Shown one piece after another: positions 22,176 to 31,283 of a DNA stretch of 64,000 nt. A program made the position numbers and the translations under genes. Under the pieces are notes generated by a model that had not been told where the DNA came from, did no database searches, and worked only from the letters and a program-made list of their open reading frames with translations. The stretch spans positions 6,861,917-6,925,916 of the forward strand of contig NC_026501.1 in the NCBI RefSeq assembly GCF_000182925.2. Reading direction: 5' to 3'. How positions within the stretch are numbered: position 1 is the stretch's first letter; every line of letters starts with the position of its first letter. Origin of the DNA: Neurospora crassa OR74A (taxonomy: Eukaryota > Ascomycota > Sordariomycetes > Sordariales > Sordariaceae).

Positions 22176-23642
22176 CTTTGTTGTCGTTGTTGTTGGGACC
22201 TCGGCCGATAATGATGGGTTAGAGACGGGGGCGGGGCTCAGTCGGGGCGGCGAGCGTGCTCCTTCAGTCGACAACGGGACAACGCCGGCGTACACGGGTC
22301 TCAGAAGGGCAATATAAGTCGTGGTTCGGTGCTCGAGCACGTTGAGGGTGAACTAGCACGTAAAATGGAAGAGAAAAGGATGCGCTTGATTTGTAAGGAA
22401 ACCGAGGGTATACTGATGTTGGGAAAATAGAAGGAATGGGAATTGGGTCGAAGTTCCGATGGCAGGAGCGGTCCTCAGCTTCCTCCCTGCGAACCTGACA
22501 GATGACGAACTGGAGTTGCGGATACCACCGCCCGTATCGATACCGGCAGGGGCGGTTGGCGGGGCATCACTGTCGGGTCGTTGAACGTTGCCTGTGTTAG
22601 GTTCCCATCCTGTTGACGCACTGCACCTGGCAGGAGGCGGGGGAGCTTGAGCCACTGGGGCCCGGGGGGTGAGGTTGATAGTACGGACAGGAGAGGTTCG
22701 TCTGGTCAGTCAATCCTTCCCATGCCCTTTTGCTATGTACATTAGTTCAGGTGACTGAGCCTCGCCGGACTGCAATCACGTCACTTTCGTTTAGACTATT
22801 TGCCCTATCATTGTAGTTTGGAGGTGTCAAAATCCCGTCTTCAGGTATTGTAAAGGTTGACGATAGGTTGTGTACGCCTCGACTTACAAGCTCAGGTTCC
22901 AGACGTTGACTTATCATCACAGCTATTCACATACCCTAAACCCTGCAAGTTACGAGTACTTGGAAACAACACCATAGTACATTATAGTGCAGATAGTTGC
23001 CTTGATATCGGATACTTATTCGGATAAACACCTTCCTGGTCTTGAAATGGCGATAGAACCTGGGACTGTCATCGATCTGATAGCATCCGCGTTGCCCCCT
23101 GCCTGCCGGTGGCACCCACTTCCAGCGGATAGGTCTATGTAGTCCCTACATGGAGACTCCGCAAGGGGCACCTGTGACGGAGGGGACACCCTAAACGGCA
23201 ACCAGGTGCCACCAGTGCATCGCCCCGTTGCAGCCAGAGCAAACGCCAAACCCATTCTTTCTCCTCTTAATTACCTACTCTTGACGGCGCCACGACCTAG
23301 AGACATGATCACCACTCTGGCATCATCTCTCCATTTCTTTTCCGGTTAAATACGACGATTTTGGGCTCTCCCTCTTCACGACCGTTACGCTTTCCATTCC
23401 TTTGTCCGACTCTTCGACTCGACTTCGTTGCGAAACTGACGATAGACCTGCCCCTCCTGGCTTTGCTCATCATACACGGCGTCATCACCAGCGTTTTCTT
23501 CGATACTCTAGGCCGCCTCTCCACGCATACTCCTCACTAATCGACGGGACTTACTGCCTCTATTTCTCTTCAAGGGACGACCGCCGTTCAGGCTTCTTGT
23601 AGCCTGCTTCAGTCCTTACATATCACTACATCACGATCCACG
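22176..23642. promoter_or_regulatory. Divergent promoter region between DOA1 and STRAP genes
   Basis: About 1.47 kb with no supported coding sequence, between two genes transcribed away from each other. It must contain both promoters and 5' UTRs. I could not identify specific binding sites with confidence. Confidence 0.5.
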
Positions 23643-24775
23643 ATGACCGAACCCGCGCGCCGCCAGACAGTCCCTTTGACCTGCCATGGCCACTCGCGGC
23701 CTGTCACCCACTTGAGCTTCTCCCCACTTGAAAAGGAAGATTCCTACTACATGATCTCTTCTTGCAAAGGTACCCATGGGTCTTTTACGGGTTAGCCAAC
23801 AACCATACATGACGACGGTTACTGACGTGGCTCTTCACTACAGATGGCAACCCAATGCTCCGCGACGGCCAGACTGGTGATTGGATCGGCACCTTTCTAG
23901 GGCACAAGGGAGCTACATGGCAAGCAAGGCTCAGCCCTGATGCATCGACCGCTGCCACCTCGTCTGCGGACTTCAGTGCCAAGATCTGGGACACCCACAC
24001 CGGCGAACTGCTCTATGTCCTCAAGCATGACCATATTGTCCGCGCCATTGCCTATCCGTACGAAAACTCCGGACTGCTGGCAACTGGCGGATACGAGAAG
24101 AAGCTTCGCATCTTTGACCTGGCGGATCAGAGGCCGGCTACTTCACCATCGGGCACCAGTCCCGAACCAGTCACAATTGACGCATCCAAAGCCTTTGAGA
24201 TTGGCGAAGGGGTACACAAAGATATCATCAAGTTCATCGTCTGGGCTCGCGACCCCAACGTAATCATCACCGCGTCTGGCGACACGCTGCGCTGGTTCGA
24301 TCTTCCCTCTCGTCGTTGTGTGCGTGAGGCGAAACTGGAAGGCGAGATCAAGTCATGCGAGCTGGTTTCACTTGCGCCTTCGCATAGCGCTCCCACCGAT
24401 ATCGGTGGCGGTTTGCCTGTCCTGGCGGTGGCTGCGGGAAAAACCGCCTATTTTTGGGGTGGAAGCCGAGCTGAGGATGAGCTCAAGAGGATCACGCTTC
24501 CCCATGGAATTGCTAGTGTTGGGCTGGACCTAAAGGGTAGAAAATTTGTTGTTGGCGAAGAACCGGGTACTTGGGCTCGCGTCTACACCTGGGACGAGGG
24601 CCAGGAAATCGATGTGCACAAGGGTCACCACGGCCCCATCTGGTCCATTGCGTTCTCTCCCGACGGCAATTTGTATGCAACTGGGTCAGAGGATGGCACA
24701 ATCAAGATGTGGAAGAACTGTGACGGCTATTACGGGCTCTGGCGTGGGGGTGTATCCGGCAGTGGCACCGACTAG
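23643..24775 (+). CDS. STRAP / Unr-interacting-protein-like WD40 protein
   Basis: Two exons, 23643..23769 and 23844..24775, 352 aa to the first stop (TAG). The N-terminus 'VPLTCHGHSRPVTHLSFSP' and repeats such as 'WDTHTGELLYVLKHDHIVRAIAYP', 'LATGGYEKKLRIFDL' and 'IWSIAFSPDGNLYATGSEDGTIKMW' identify a seven-repeat WD40 protein of the STRAP family. In animals STRAP is part of the SMN complex that assembles snRNPs and also binds TGF-beta receptors; the fungal role is probably RNP assembly or translation-linked. The chain ends 'GLWRGGVSGSGTD'. The same frame continues open for 129 codons after the TAG (next entry), so the true C-terminus may be longer in some transcripts. Confidence 0.93.
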
Positions 24776-24832
24776 GAGAAGAAGCATCAATGCCCCGATT
24801 TTGGCTCAGCGAAGGAGTACTTTTCCCAACAG

Positions 24833-25165
24833 ACGACGGGTGTATTCAAGGATATCACCAACCAAGGCGTTGCTACGCCTGATGTTCTTGATCTTCTGAG
24901 CTTCGAGGTTCCGGTCACATCGGCCGTGAATCCTCACTCTGATCTCCTCAGCTATTCGCCAAACAAGTACGATAAGCCCCTTTCACCCGTCCGTCCGAGG
25001 CGTCACGCCAATAAGGCATCTCCTCTCAGGTTTGAGATTGATGTCGAGTCACCCTCCGATACCACTTCCGACCTTTTGCTCAGCTATTCGCCGAACAAGT
25101 ACGATAAGCCCTTGTCGCCTGTTCGTTTGACGCGCAATACCAGACCGGCATCCACCCTGCGTTGA
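24833..25165 (+). CDS. Probable alternative C-terminal coding segment of the STRAP gene
   Basis: Directly downstream of the STRAP TAG, the same reading frame is open from 24776 to a TGA at 25163..25165. Two copies of a 17-residue motif (LLSYSPNKYDKPLSPVR; 24944..24994 and 25076..25126) differ at 8 nucleotides in 6 codons, all synonymous. That is strong evidence that this frame is translated and selected as protein. It could be joined by an 81-nt intron 24752..24832 (GTATCC...TTTTCCCAACAG, phase 0, removes the stop). It could also be reached by A-to-I editing of the UAG to UGG, or by readthrough. The segment is Ser/Pro/Lys-rich with SP-V-R sites typical of CDK targets and 'GVFKDITNQ'. I recognise no domain. 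It could instead be an exon of a separate gene. Confidence 0.6.
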   Translation, partial: TTGVFKDITNQGVATPDVLDLLSFEVPVTSAVNPHSDLLSYSPNKYDKPLSPVRPRRHANKASPLRFEIDVESPSDTTSDLLLSYSPNKYDKPLSPVRLTRNTRPASTLR

Positions 25166-25968
25166 GCTATGCTCGAAATCGGCTTGAAGCCACAAAGCAC
25201 ATACATATTGGGATGTGGCTAGGTACCTCTGAATATGCTTTATTCTTCTCGACAGCATCTGGGCTGGCAAGGTCTTCCAAGGGTATTGCTGCTATGCCAA
25301 GACATACCCCGTTGCGCAAGGTAGATGAAAGAAATCGTGATTATGGATGGTAAGGGCACTTGTATCAGAAGATAGACTTCCCGTATATGCTGGATTACGT
25401 GGGATCATCTTATCTTATACCATGCTGGTTATTATGCTTTGCTCATTTGTGTTTACCAGATCAGGAGGTGAAGATGTCGACGGGGTCATAATTCGTTGGT
25501 GTTGCCCACTCGAAACTCGACGAGAACATGGAAATACCAAACAATTAGAAATTCGCATAGTGTTCCCAGCCAAAGTGTTGTGATCCGATTCGTTCAGTGG
25601 CGAGATTCACACGCTTGATCGAGCAATGACCAGACGACACATTACATCATCCAGCTGCCACACAACAAATTGTTTCCCATTGTGGGTTTACCCTACACAA
25701 ATAGTCATGCCACTGCACGACCATTCAGTTGCCAATTTGCATCATCCGCTTTGACTCACTTGCCGGGTTTGTGCAACACTCCTTTCCCAAGTTCAAGGGA
25801 GAGCATTCCATAAAAGCTGAAGGGACCCCCAAACTCTTTCCATCTTCAATCTTGAGCCAAATCGATTCACTCGCCACGACATCCTCTTCCACCCTGAACT
25901 CACTCCAATGATATCATAGCCTTTACCCAAAATACTTTCTTAGACTGTCAAACCTTCATTTTTCAACC
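25166..25968. other. Intergenic, about 0.8 kb
   Basis: 3' flank of the STRAP locus and 5' flank of the 79-aa gene. The last ~250 bp are pyrimidine-rich with CAAT-like sequence, as in fungal promoters. No gene seen. Confidence 0.45.
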
Positions 25969-26208
25969 ATGGGTCGCAGCTACGACAAGGCGGCCAGGGC
26001 CACCAATATTGAACCTCCCTTGCAGTGGACCGACCAGACCACGCACAAGTATTGCGGCAAGCCAGACCGCGGTCGCATCGGCAAGCCAAACAAAGCCCAG
26101 AAGTGCGATGACTGTCAAGCCGTTAAGGCGCACAGGGCCAAGGAATTTCAAAAGGATACGGACATTCGCCGTCAAGAGAAGTTGGACTGGACGCTCAGTT
26201 ACGATTAA
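25969..26208 (+). CDS. Small Cys-containing hypothetical protein, 79 aa
   Basis: Single exon with a good start context (CAACCATGG). It is basic and hydrophilic, with 'KYCGKPDRGRIGKPNKAQKC' followed by 'DDCQAVKAHRAKEFQ'. The three cysteines plus a nearby His could hold a small zinc site, but the pattern matches no family I know. GC-rich third positions and the start context argue for a real gene. Function unknown. Confidence 0.5.
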   Translation: MGRSYDKAARATNIEPPLQWTDQTTHKYCGKPDRGRIGKPNKAQKCDDCQAVKAHRAKEFQKDTDIRRQEKLDWTLSYD

Positions 26209-27153
26209 CTGATTGTCGGTGATTCTGTCTCCGAGACACGGTTTTCCTGCTGTTACCTTTTTTCCCTTTAGTTTCCTTTCTCCTCCCGATTTAACTTTGC
26301 TACTATATCGCTGCGCCGCGGAGGGCAACAATCCCGCGAAGACGGTTTACGTGATACCATTACACAAGATGGACGGCGTCTTCTGTATCAATGATAGATA
26401 TTGGTTGGTGGAAGTACTGTGTGTTGTGGCGATAAATGGGATTTTTGTTTTTGGGTCCTGAACCTATCTCCGTTGGACTCAGATAGCCACAGGCTAACAC
26501 TCTTATAGGTTTTCCAGATGGTGAACCCGAAATGGGAAGATGTAAGGTAGAATGCGATCGGACTCGAACGGGAGCAGTGTTTGTGCTTGGACTTACATGA
26601 TGCTTGTCGCTATCAGCTGGAAACAATGGATATTAAATGGATCATTCCTACCCGGCTGAAAGATGGTTCTACCACTAGTAAGGGGTAGGAAGGCTGATAG
26701 CAACAGGGGAAACACTGGGCTCGCGTCTTCCTGTTTGATCCATAAATCAGTGTCAACAGCTACCTGTCCCGTCACACAGCGTGAACCATGGCAATGAAAA
26801 CAAATACACTGGTGGTAACTGCCAAGTGTTCGAGGGGGTTTAGATCATTGGAGAAGGATATGATGTCGCGATTAGGCTGTTCAACCGTAGGTTGTTCTTT
26901 TTGGGACCACATCTCCGTCACTACGATCTTGTGCACGCAAGGGGCTGTTACAAGAAAACGGCAAACCGCATATCACTCAACACGTACTATACGTCTCGCG
27001 GTACTGTGCCAATAATGGTAAAATGGATGTGCGTTGATGATTTTGAGAGATTGAGGCCCAACATGTGGGAAAGGTGTGGCAGTTTCTGTAGCCTACTATA
27101 ATGACAGCTTGCAAACCCAGTCTCCAACAAGAAATCGGACCATATCAGTTCAA
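26209..27153. other. Intergenic, about 0.9 kb
   Basis: No supported coding region between the 79-aa gene and the tRNA-Glu gene. A 'TCGAAC' T-loop-like string near 26557 does not have pairing stems, so no second tRNA is called. Confidence 0.5.
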
Positions 27154-27245
27154 TCGGGTATGGTGTAGCGGTAACATCGTTGACTCTCACTTCTTAGGAG
27201 TGACTGCTCTCTCAACAGCCCCGGGTTCGACTCCCGGTATCCGAG
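27154..27245 (+). tRNA. tRNA-Glu (anticodon CTC), with intron
   Basis: The acceptor stem is TCGGGTA/TATCCGA with discriminator G, the D-arm is 'GTGTAGCGGTAACAT', the anticodon stem is GTTGA/TCAAC with loop CTCTCA..C, and the T-arm is CCGGG-TTCGACT-CCCGG. The anticodon is CTC at 27186..27188. A 21-nt intron (27190..27210) lies one base after the anticodon, in the canonical place. Seven T immediately downstream (about 27253) form the Pol III terminator. The overall sequence follows fungal tRNA-Glu, including the unusual G discriminator. Confidence 0.96.
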
Positions 27246-27251
27246 TCTCCA

Positions 27252-27260
27252 ACTTTTTTA
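27252..27260 (+). terminator. Pol III terminator of tRNA-Glu
   Basis: A run of seven T begins about eight bases after the mature tRNA end, which is the usual RNA polymerase III stop signal. Confidence 0.8.
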
Positions 27261-27554
27261 TGATATTTTTGCCCCCTCATCCCCGTACGGCCAACCCTCG
27301 GCGGGGGCGCGGGGCAAGTAGAGCATGCATGTGATAGCCCCACAGGGGTTGAACGGGACCCTTCTCTCTAAATATAGCAGTACTTCCCAACCGTAACCTT
27401 TGAGATACAAAACAATACCGTGGATTGATGCTCAGATATTCGAGGATGCCTTCAAACTCATGAGAGATTTTGGGTAACTTGTCATTGGCATGCCTACACA
27501 TTGGCCTCATGCTTCAAAAAGGTTCTGAATGAATAAGCCCTCCATGATCGTTAA

Positions 27555-27562
27555 TGACGTCA
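27555..27562. promoter_or_regulatory. CRE palindrome TGACGTCA upstream of the LEA-like gene
   Basis: Perfect 8-bp TGACGTCA, the site of ATF/CREB-type bZIP factors (Atf1/Asl-1 in fungi), 361 bp upstream of the start of the small LEA-like protein. About 50 bp further on is 'CCCCCCCTCCCCT', which contains CCCCT stress-response elements on this strand. The combination fits stress-induced expression; binding is inferred. Confidence 0.5.
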
Positions 27563-27922
27563 GAACTCGTCGCCGTGCGGTCAGGCTGATGAAAAGTGCT
27601 GTCAACCCCCCCTCCCCTCCTTCTCGTTGCCCTACCTACCTACAAGTAGTGAAATCGGGCAAACAGCATCCGCTATTCTACTTTTCCCTCTCCTTTTCTT
27701 TCTTTTTCTTTTGTCTTTCTCTGATCTCACATCCTCCAAGCAGCAACATAACACACTTCTATGCCATCTGGCACCACCAAGAAAGTCGTCAAGAAACCAC
27801 CAGGTCAACAAGAGGAGAATCTCTCACCCACCAATCACCAACACCCATCATAACTCCTCCTCCTCCTCCTCCTTCTTCTTCTTCTTCTTCCCCCCAAAAA
27901 CCAACTACAAGTCCCCTTCGAA

Positions 27923-28279
27923 ATGGATCCCCAAAAGACAAGCAAGAAGGCCCAAGAAACCATGGGCGAAGCTACCGAGCAAGCCTCCAGCACAGCCTCG
28001 GGCATGACCGACACGCTCGCGGGCGCCGCCAAGCCCGTCACCTCGACGCTCGGCAACACGCTCGGCGGCGTGGCCAACACGGTCGGCGGCACCGTGGGCG
28101 CGGCGACCCGGGGTCTGGGGGAGACGGTCAGTAGCGCGGTTCCCGGCGGGATCGGAAAGCCCGTGGGGGATGTGGTGTCGAATATCGGGAGTGGAGTGGA
28201 GAGGGGCGCGAAGGAGGTGGGCAAGGGAGTGAAGGATGCCGGGGAGTTGAAGGGGAGTGAGCAGCAGCAGCAGCAGTAG
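27923..28279 (+). CDS. Small LEA-like hydrophilic Gly/Ala/Thr-rich protein, 118 aa
   Basis: Single exon from the ATG at 27923 ('MDPQKTSKKAQETMGEATEQ') to TAG. The chain has no Cys or Trp and consists of repeating motifs such as 'TLGNTLGGVANTVGGTVG' and 'GVERGAKEVGKGVKDAG', an 11-mer-like amphipathic pattern typical of late-embryogenesis-abundant (LEA) and related stress proteins. It ends in a glutamine run from a CAG repeat. Such proteins protect membranes or proteins on drying and in spores; here this is inferred from composition alone. A CRE site upstream fits stress control. Confidence 0.75.
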   Translation: MDPQKTSKKAQETMGEATEQASSTASGMTDTLAGAAKPVTSTLGNTLGGVANTVGGTVGAATRGLGETVSSAVPGGIGKPVGDVVSNIGSGVERGAKEVGKGVKDAGELKGSEQQQQQ

Positions 28280-28718
28280 GAAAGAAAGAAAGAAAGAAAG
28301 AAAGATGGTGTGAAAGGAGGATTTAGTTGTGAGTGGAAAGGCCATGAAGAGAAGTGAGAAAAAGAAAAATCGGAAATTGACAGAAAAGAAGGAGACGAAA
28401 AGCGTGGAAGGCATTGTTCAGTGGTTTGTTTTGGGGTGTATGATGTGGTGTTTCTGTGAGGTTGAGGTATCGGTTTTTCATGGAAAAGGAAGGGTACATG
28501 TGGCATTGAAGGGAAGATTTAAGTCATTGATTTTGCTTCACAACTGTTCAAATTCATATTTCTTCTGTTTACATATGACACAACAATAGGATTTTGGGTG
28601 TGTACGAAAACGTTGTTCTCATTCTTTTCCCCAACTGAATAACACGAAACATAACGCCAACGCCTCGTGATGTGAGAGGCTTTCTATCATATCCACAACG
28701 GCTTATTTTTCTTCTTAC
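28280..28718. other. Convergent intergenic region with (GAAA)n repeat
   Basis: It begins with five GAAA units right after the stop codon (about 28281-28303), then an A/G-rich 3' UTR. It separates the converging LEA-like and ferric reductase genes. Confidence 0.6.
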
Positions 28719-30872
28719 CTACCACCCAAACTTCTCAACCGCTATCCGTACATCCAATCCTTCCCCAATCGCATCAGCACAAGTATTCCTCACCGTCCTA
28801 TTCAGTCCATCCGGCCCCGACACCACCACCCCGCACTCCAGCCCATCGCTCGCCGCATCCAAGATCCATCCCTTCACAATCCCCGCCACATCCGGCCGCC
28901 CCGCATCCTCCGTTGGCTCCGGAATGACCAAGTCCAGTCCCAGCGCAACTAACTCATCAAACTGCTCTTGCGGTATCCAACCCCTGTGTGACCTCGAGTG
29001 CGTCACCCAGAGCATATGTACTCTCTGCTTCTGCCGCCTGGTTGACGGCGATACCCTTCTTGCTACCTTATCTTCTTCCCCCTCATCCTCTTCCTCTTCT
29101 GCGTCTGACAACAACAAATCTTGTTTCGGTTGCTGGAGCAAAGCCCACACCAAAGGAAACGTAACCGCAATGCCACTCCCTCCGGCCACCAGAATCGCAC
29201 TCCTCGATGCCCGAAGCATGTCCAGCGCGTGCGAAGAGCCGTACGGCCCGTCTAGTTGCACCGACACACGGGCATGGCCCGCTTGGGCGTGGCGGAGGAG
29301 GTCAGATGTGAAGCCGGAGTAGGAGCGGATGAGGAGATTAAACCATGCGTGGGTGGGTTGCTGTTGCTGTTGCTGTTGTTCGCCTGCCGCCGCTGATGTG
29401 GAGTGAGGGTTAATAACGGGGGCGGCAGAGGCGATGGTGAATGGGTGGGCTTGCAAAGCGTGGGAACCGCCTAGGGAGGGGACGGTGAGGAAGACGTGGT
29501 CTGTGGGGTGCCAGCCGTTGAGGATGGATTTGTTTGGGTGGAAGAAGGAAAAGAAGGACCAGGGCGGCGACTTCCACCAGGGTTGTTGGTCTTGACTGGG
29601 TCGAGGACGGGGAAGGATGTCCCAGTCGGCTGAGACCAGAAAGGTCTGGCCGTCTTCCAGCACTTGGATGTCGGCCGTGACGGTGGCTCGCTTAAAGCGC
29701 AGTCGCCAGACGAGCCGGTCGAGGACAAAGATGGCGAGTGACAAGCTGACATAGGGACGGCTGGTGTAGAAGTGGAACCAGAGAAACACGAGCGCGGCGA
29801 TCTGGAGTACGACGTGCGAGGCCAGAAAGAGCTCGTACCATCGCTGTCGGAAACTCCCCAGGGAGGTAAAGTAGAGCAGCTCATACGACGTGAAAGTGCC
29901 CAGACCGCACAGGATAAGCGGGTGCGTAAAGTACGCCCATGCAGTCTTGGAAGCCAACATCCAGTCTTCAGCCAGGACGAACTGCCAGATGACCATGCTG
30001 ACGAAGTGCACCAGCGCCATGAAGCACATCATCTCGCCAACGCGGCGGTGGAAGATGTTGAGCGCTTCGTACGAGTAGCCGGTCAGTAAGCGCAAAGGCT
30101 GGTTCTTGGCGCTCAGGAGGTAGAGGAGGGGGAGGTTGACGATGAACATGAAGCCCATTTTGTCGCCAAAGACGAAGAAGAAGTCCCAGCGGAGCGGGAT
30201 CAGGAGCATCTGGAAGAAGATGTTCAACAGGATCCAGAGCGCAATAAAGAGCGAGGTGCCGTTGCTGGGGAGGGTGCGATTGATGATGGGGATGGGTGGC
30301 GGTTGACGGGCGAGCCAGGAGGAGACAGTGTTGCCAATGGTTGTTGACTTGCGGCCGAGACGGGTTGAGTTGATGGTGAGGCTGGATGTGCGCCCTCGTA
30401 AAAGGGGCGATCGTTCAAGATCAACGAGGTTGTCTTTCCAGTTGCCAGTGGGTGTGGATGTGCCGGGGCGGGACCGGCTGGATGATGCCGGCGAAGAAGG
30501 CGGTTGGACCGTTGTTGTCGATGTCATTGTCGTCCTTTGGACTGAATCTGACTTTTTACCCCTTATCCTAGCCAGCCACTGTCGTCGGTCATTTCTGAAT
30601 TTACGCCAGTGCAAACCTGCGAAGACGGAGATGGTGAAGAGCACAGCGATGTTATAACAGCTGGCGATGAAGCGTGCGTCGAAGAGAGCCCGAACGAGCT
30701 TCAAGAGGTATTCGAGCTTTTCTGAGGGGATCAAATCAAGGGGGTCGCCACCCTCATCACCACTGTTCTGGACATCTCGGACCGCCAACATGGACGATGA
30801 GGTAGAGGATACGGCGGATGCGGCGTTGCGCAGAGCGTCCTGCGCCCATGCGCCCTTTTGCCCGTAATTCAT
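28719..30872 (-). CDS. Ferric reductase (FRE/NOX-type flavocytochrome b)
   Basis: Single exon on the minus strand, 717 aa, starting at the ATG at 30872 ('MNYGQKGAWAQDAL'). An upstream open extension lacks an ATG. The N-terminal half has about six to seven transmembrane segments with two His pairs for two haems: 'HRRVGEMMCFMALVHFV' and 'SHVVLQIAALVFLWFH'. It is followed by the FAD-binding barrel with the 'HPFTIASA' motif and an NADPH-binding domain with 'DGPYGSS', 'LVAGGSGIAVTFPL' and 'CGVVVSGPDG', and it ends in '...VEKFGW', the usual FRE C-terminus. It moves electrons from cytosolic NADPH across the plasma membrane to ferric or cupric ions for uptake. Two iron-type GATA boxes lie 170 bp upstream. 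Confidence 0.94.
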   Translation of the reverse strand: MNYGQKGAWAQDALRNAASAVSSTSSSMLAVRDVQNSGDEGGDPLDLIPSEKLEYLLKLVRALFDARFIASCYNIAVLFTISVFAGLHWRKFRNDRRQWLARIRGKKSDSVQRTTMTSTTTVQPPSSPASSSRSRPGTSTPTGNWKDNLVDLERSPLLRGRTSSLTINSTRLGRKSTTIGNTVSSWLARQPPPIPIINRTLPSNGTSLFIALWILLNIFFQMLLIPLRWDFFFVFGDKMGFMFIVNLPLLYLLSAKNQPLRLLTGYSYEALNIFHRRVGEMMCFMALVHFVSMVIWQFVLAEDWMLASKTAWAYFTHPLILCGLGTFTSYELLYFTSLGSFRQRWYELFLASHVVLQIAALVFLWFHFYTSRPYVSLSLAIFVLDRLVWRLRFKRATVTADIQVLEDGQTFLVSADWDILPRPRPSQDQQPWWKSPPWSFFSFFHPNKSILNGWHPTDHVFLTVPSLGGSHALQAHPFTIASAAPVINPHSTSAAAGEQQQQQQQPTHAWFNLLIRSYSGFTSDLLRHAQAGHARVSVQLDGPYGSSHALDMLRASRSAILVAGGSGIAVTFPLVWALLQQPKQDLLLSDAEEEEDEGEEDKVARRVSPSTRRQKQRVHMLWVTHSRSHRGWIPQEQFDELVALGLDLVIPEPTEDAGRPDVAGIVKGWILDAASDGLECGVVVSGPDGLNRTVRNTCADAIGEGLDVRIAVEKFGW

Positions 30873-31283
30873 GACCCAAGAGGATTGGTGGGTTGAAAAA
30901 AAAATGGAAGGCGACCGAGCCGCAGTGTCGCCGATGCAGAGGACTCGGAGCTCTGATGAAAGAGTATGAAAACGGGATGGGAAGTGGAGTGACAGGACGC
31001 CGGACGTGGGACGGAAGGAAGGCGAGGGCAAAGATGGGATCTTATCTGATCATCTGATAATTAGCGCACATTTTAGCGTGAGTCTATCAGTGGAGTGCTG
31101 TGGGGGCCCTGTAAGCGACCCGCTTCTTGGCGCACGTTAACCGCTGCTCGACCCCCGCTGACTTCCCCCGCTTTTCCAGGACAATTACGGGCGCTAGAGG
31201 CGCTGCATAAATAGGGGACCACAGGACGATAAGGCTCAGCTATGCCCCTAGTGCCGTGAAAGAATGTTTCATGAACAGAAACA
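30873..31283. other. Short intergenic region between ferric reductase promoter and MFS 3' end
   Basis: 411 bp holding the promoter of the ferric reductase, including the double GATA box, and the 3' UTR of the MFS transporter gene transcribed in the same direction. Nothing else seen. Confidence 0.5.
31042..31060. promoter_or_regulatory. Double iron-responsive GATA box (SreA/SRE type)
   Basis: The sequence TTATCTGATCATCTGATAA contains two copies of ATCWGATAA, one on each strand, with one base between them. ATCWGATAA is the reported recognition motif of the iron-sensing GATA repressors (SreA in Aspergillus, SRE in Neurospora). It lies 170-188 bp upstream of the ferric reductase start codon, so iron repression of that gene is likely. 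Binding itself is inference. Confidence 0.7.

Larger units (their letters stand above)
27246..27922. other. Intergenic / promoter of the LEA-like gene
   Basis: About 680 bp. It holds a CRE palindrome, C-rich STRE-like sequence and then a long pyrimidine-rich stretch with TCC/TTC repeats (about 27848-27892) that is probably the 5' UTR of the following gene. Confidence 0.5.

Noticed and set aside
27529-28134. 201-codon plus-strand frame overlapping the LEA-like gene
   Set aside because: It reads through pyrimidine repeats of the 5' UTR and is out of frame with the more protein-like LEA sequence.
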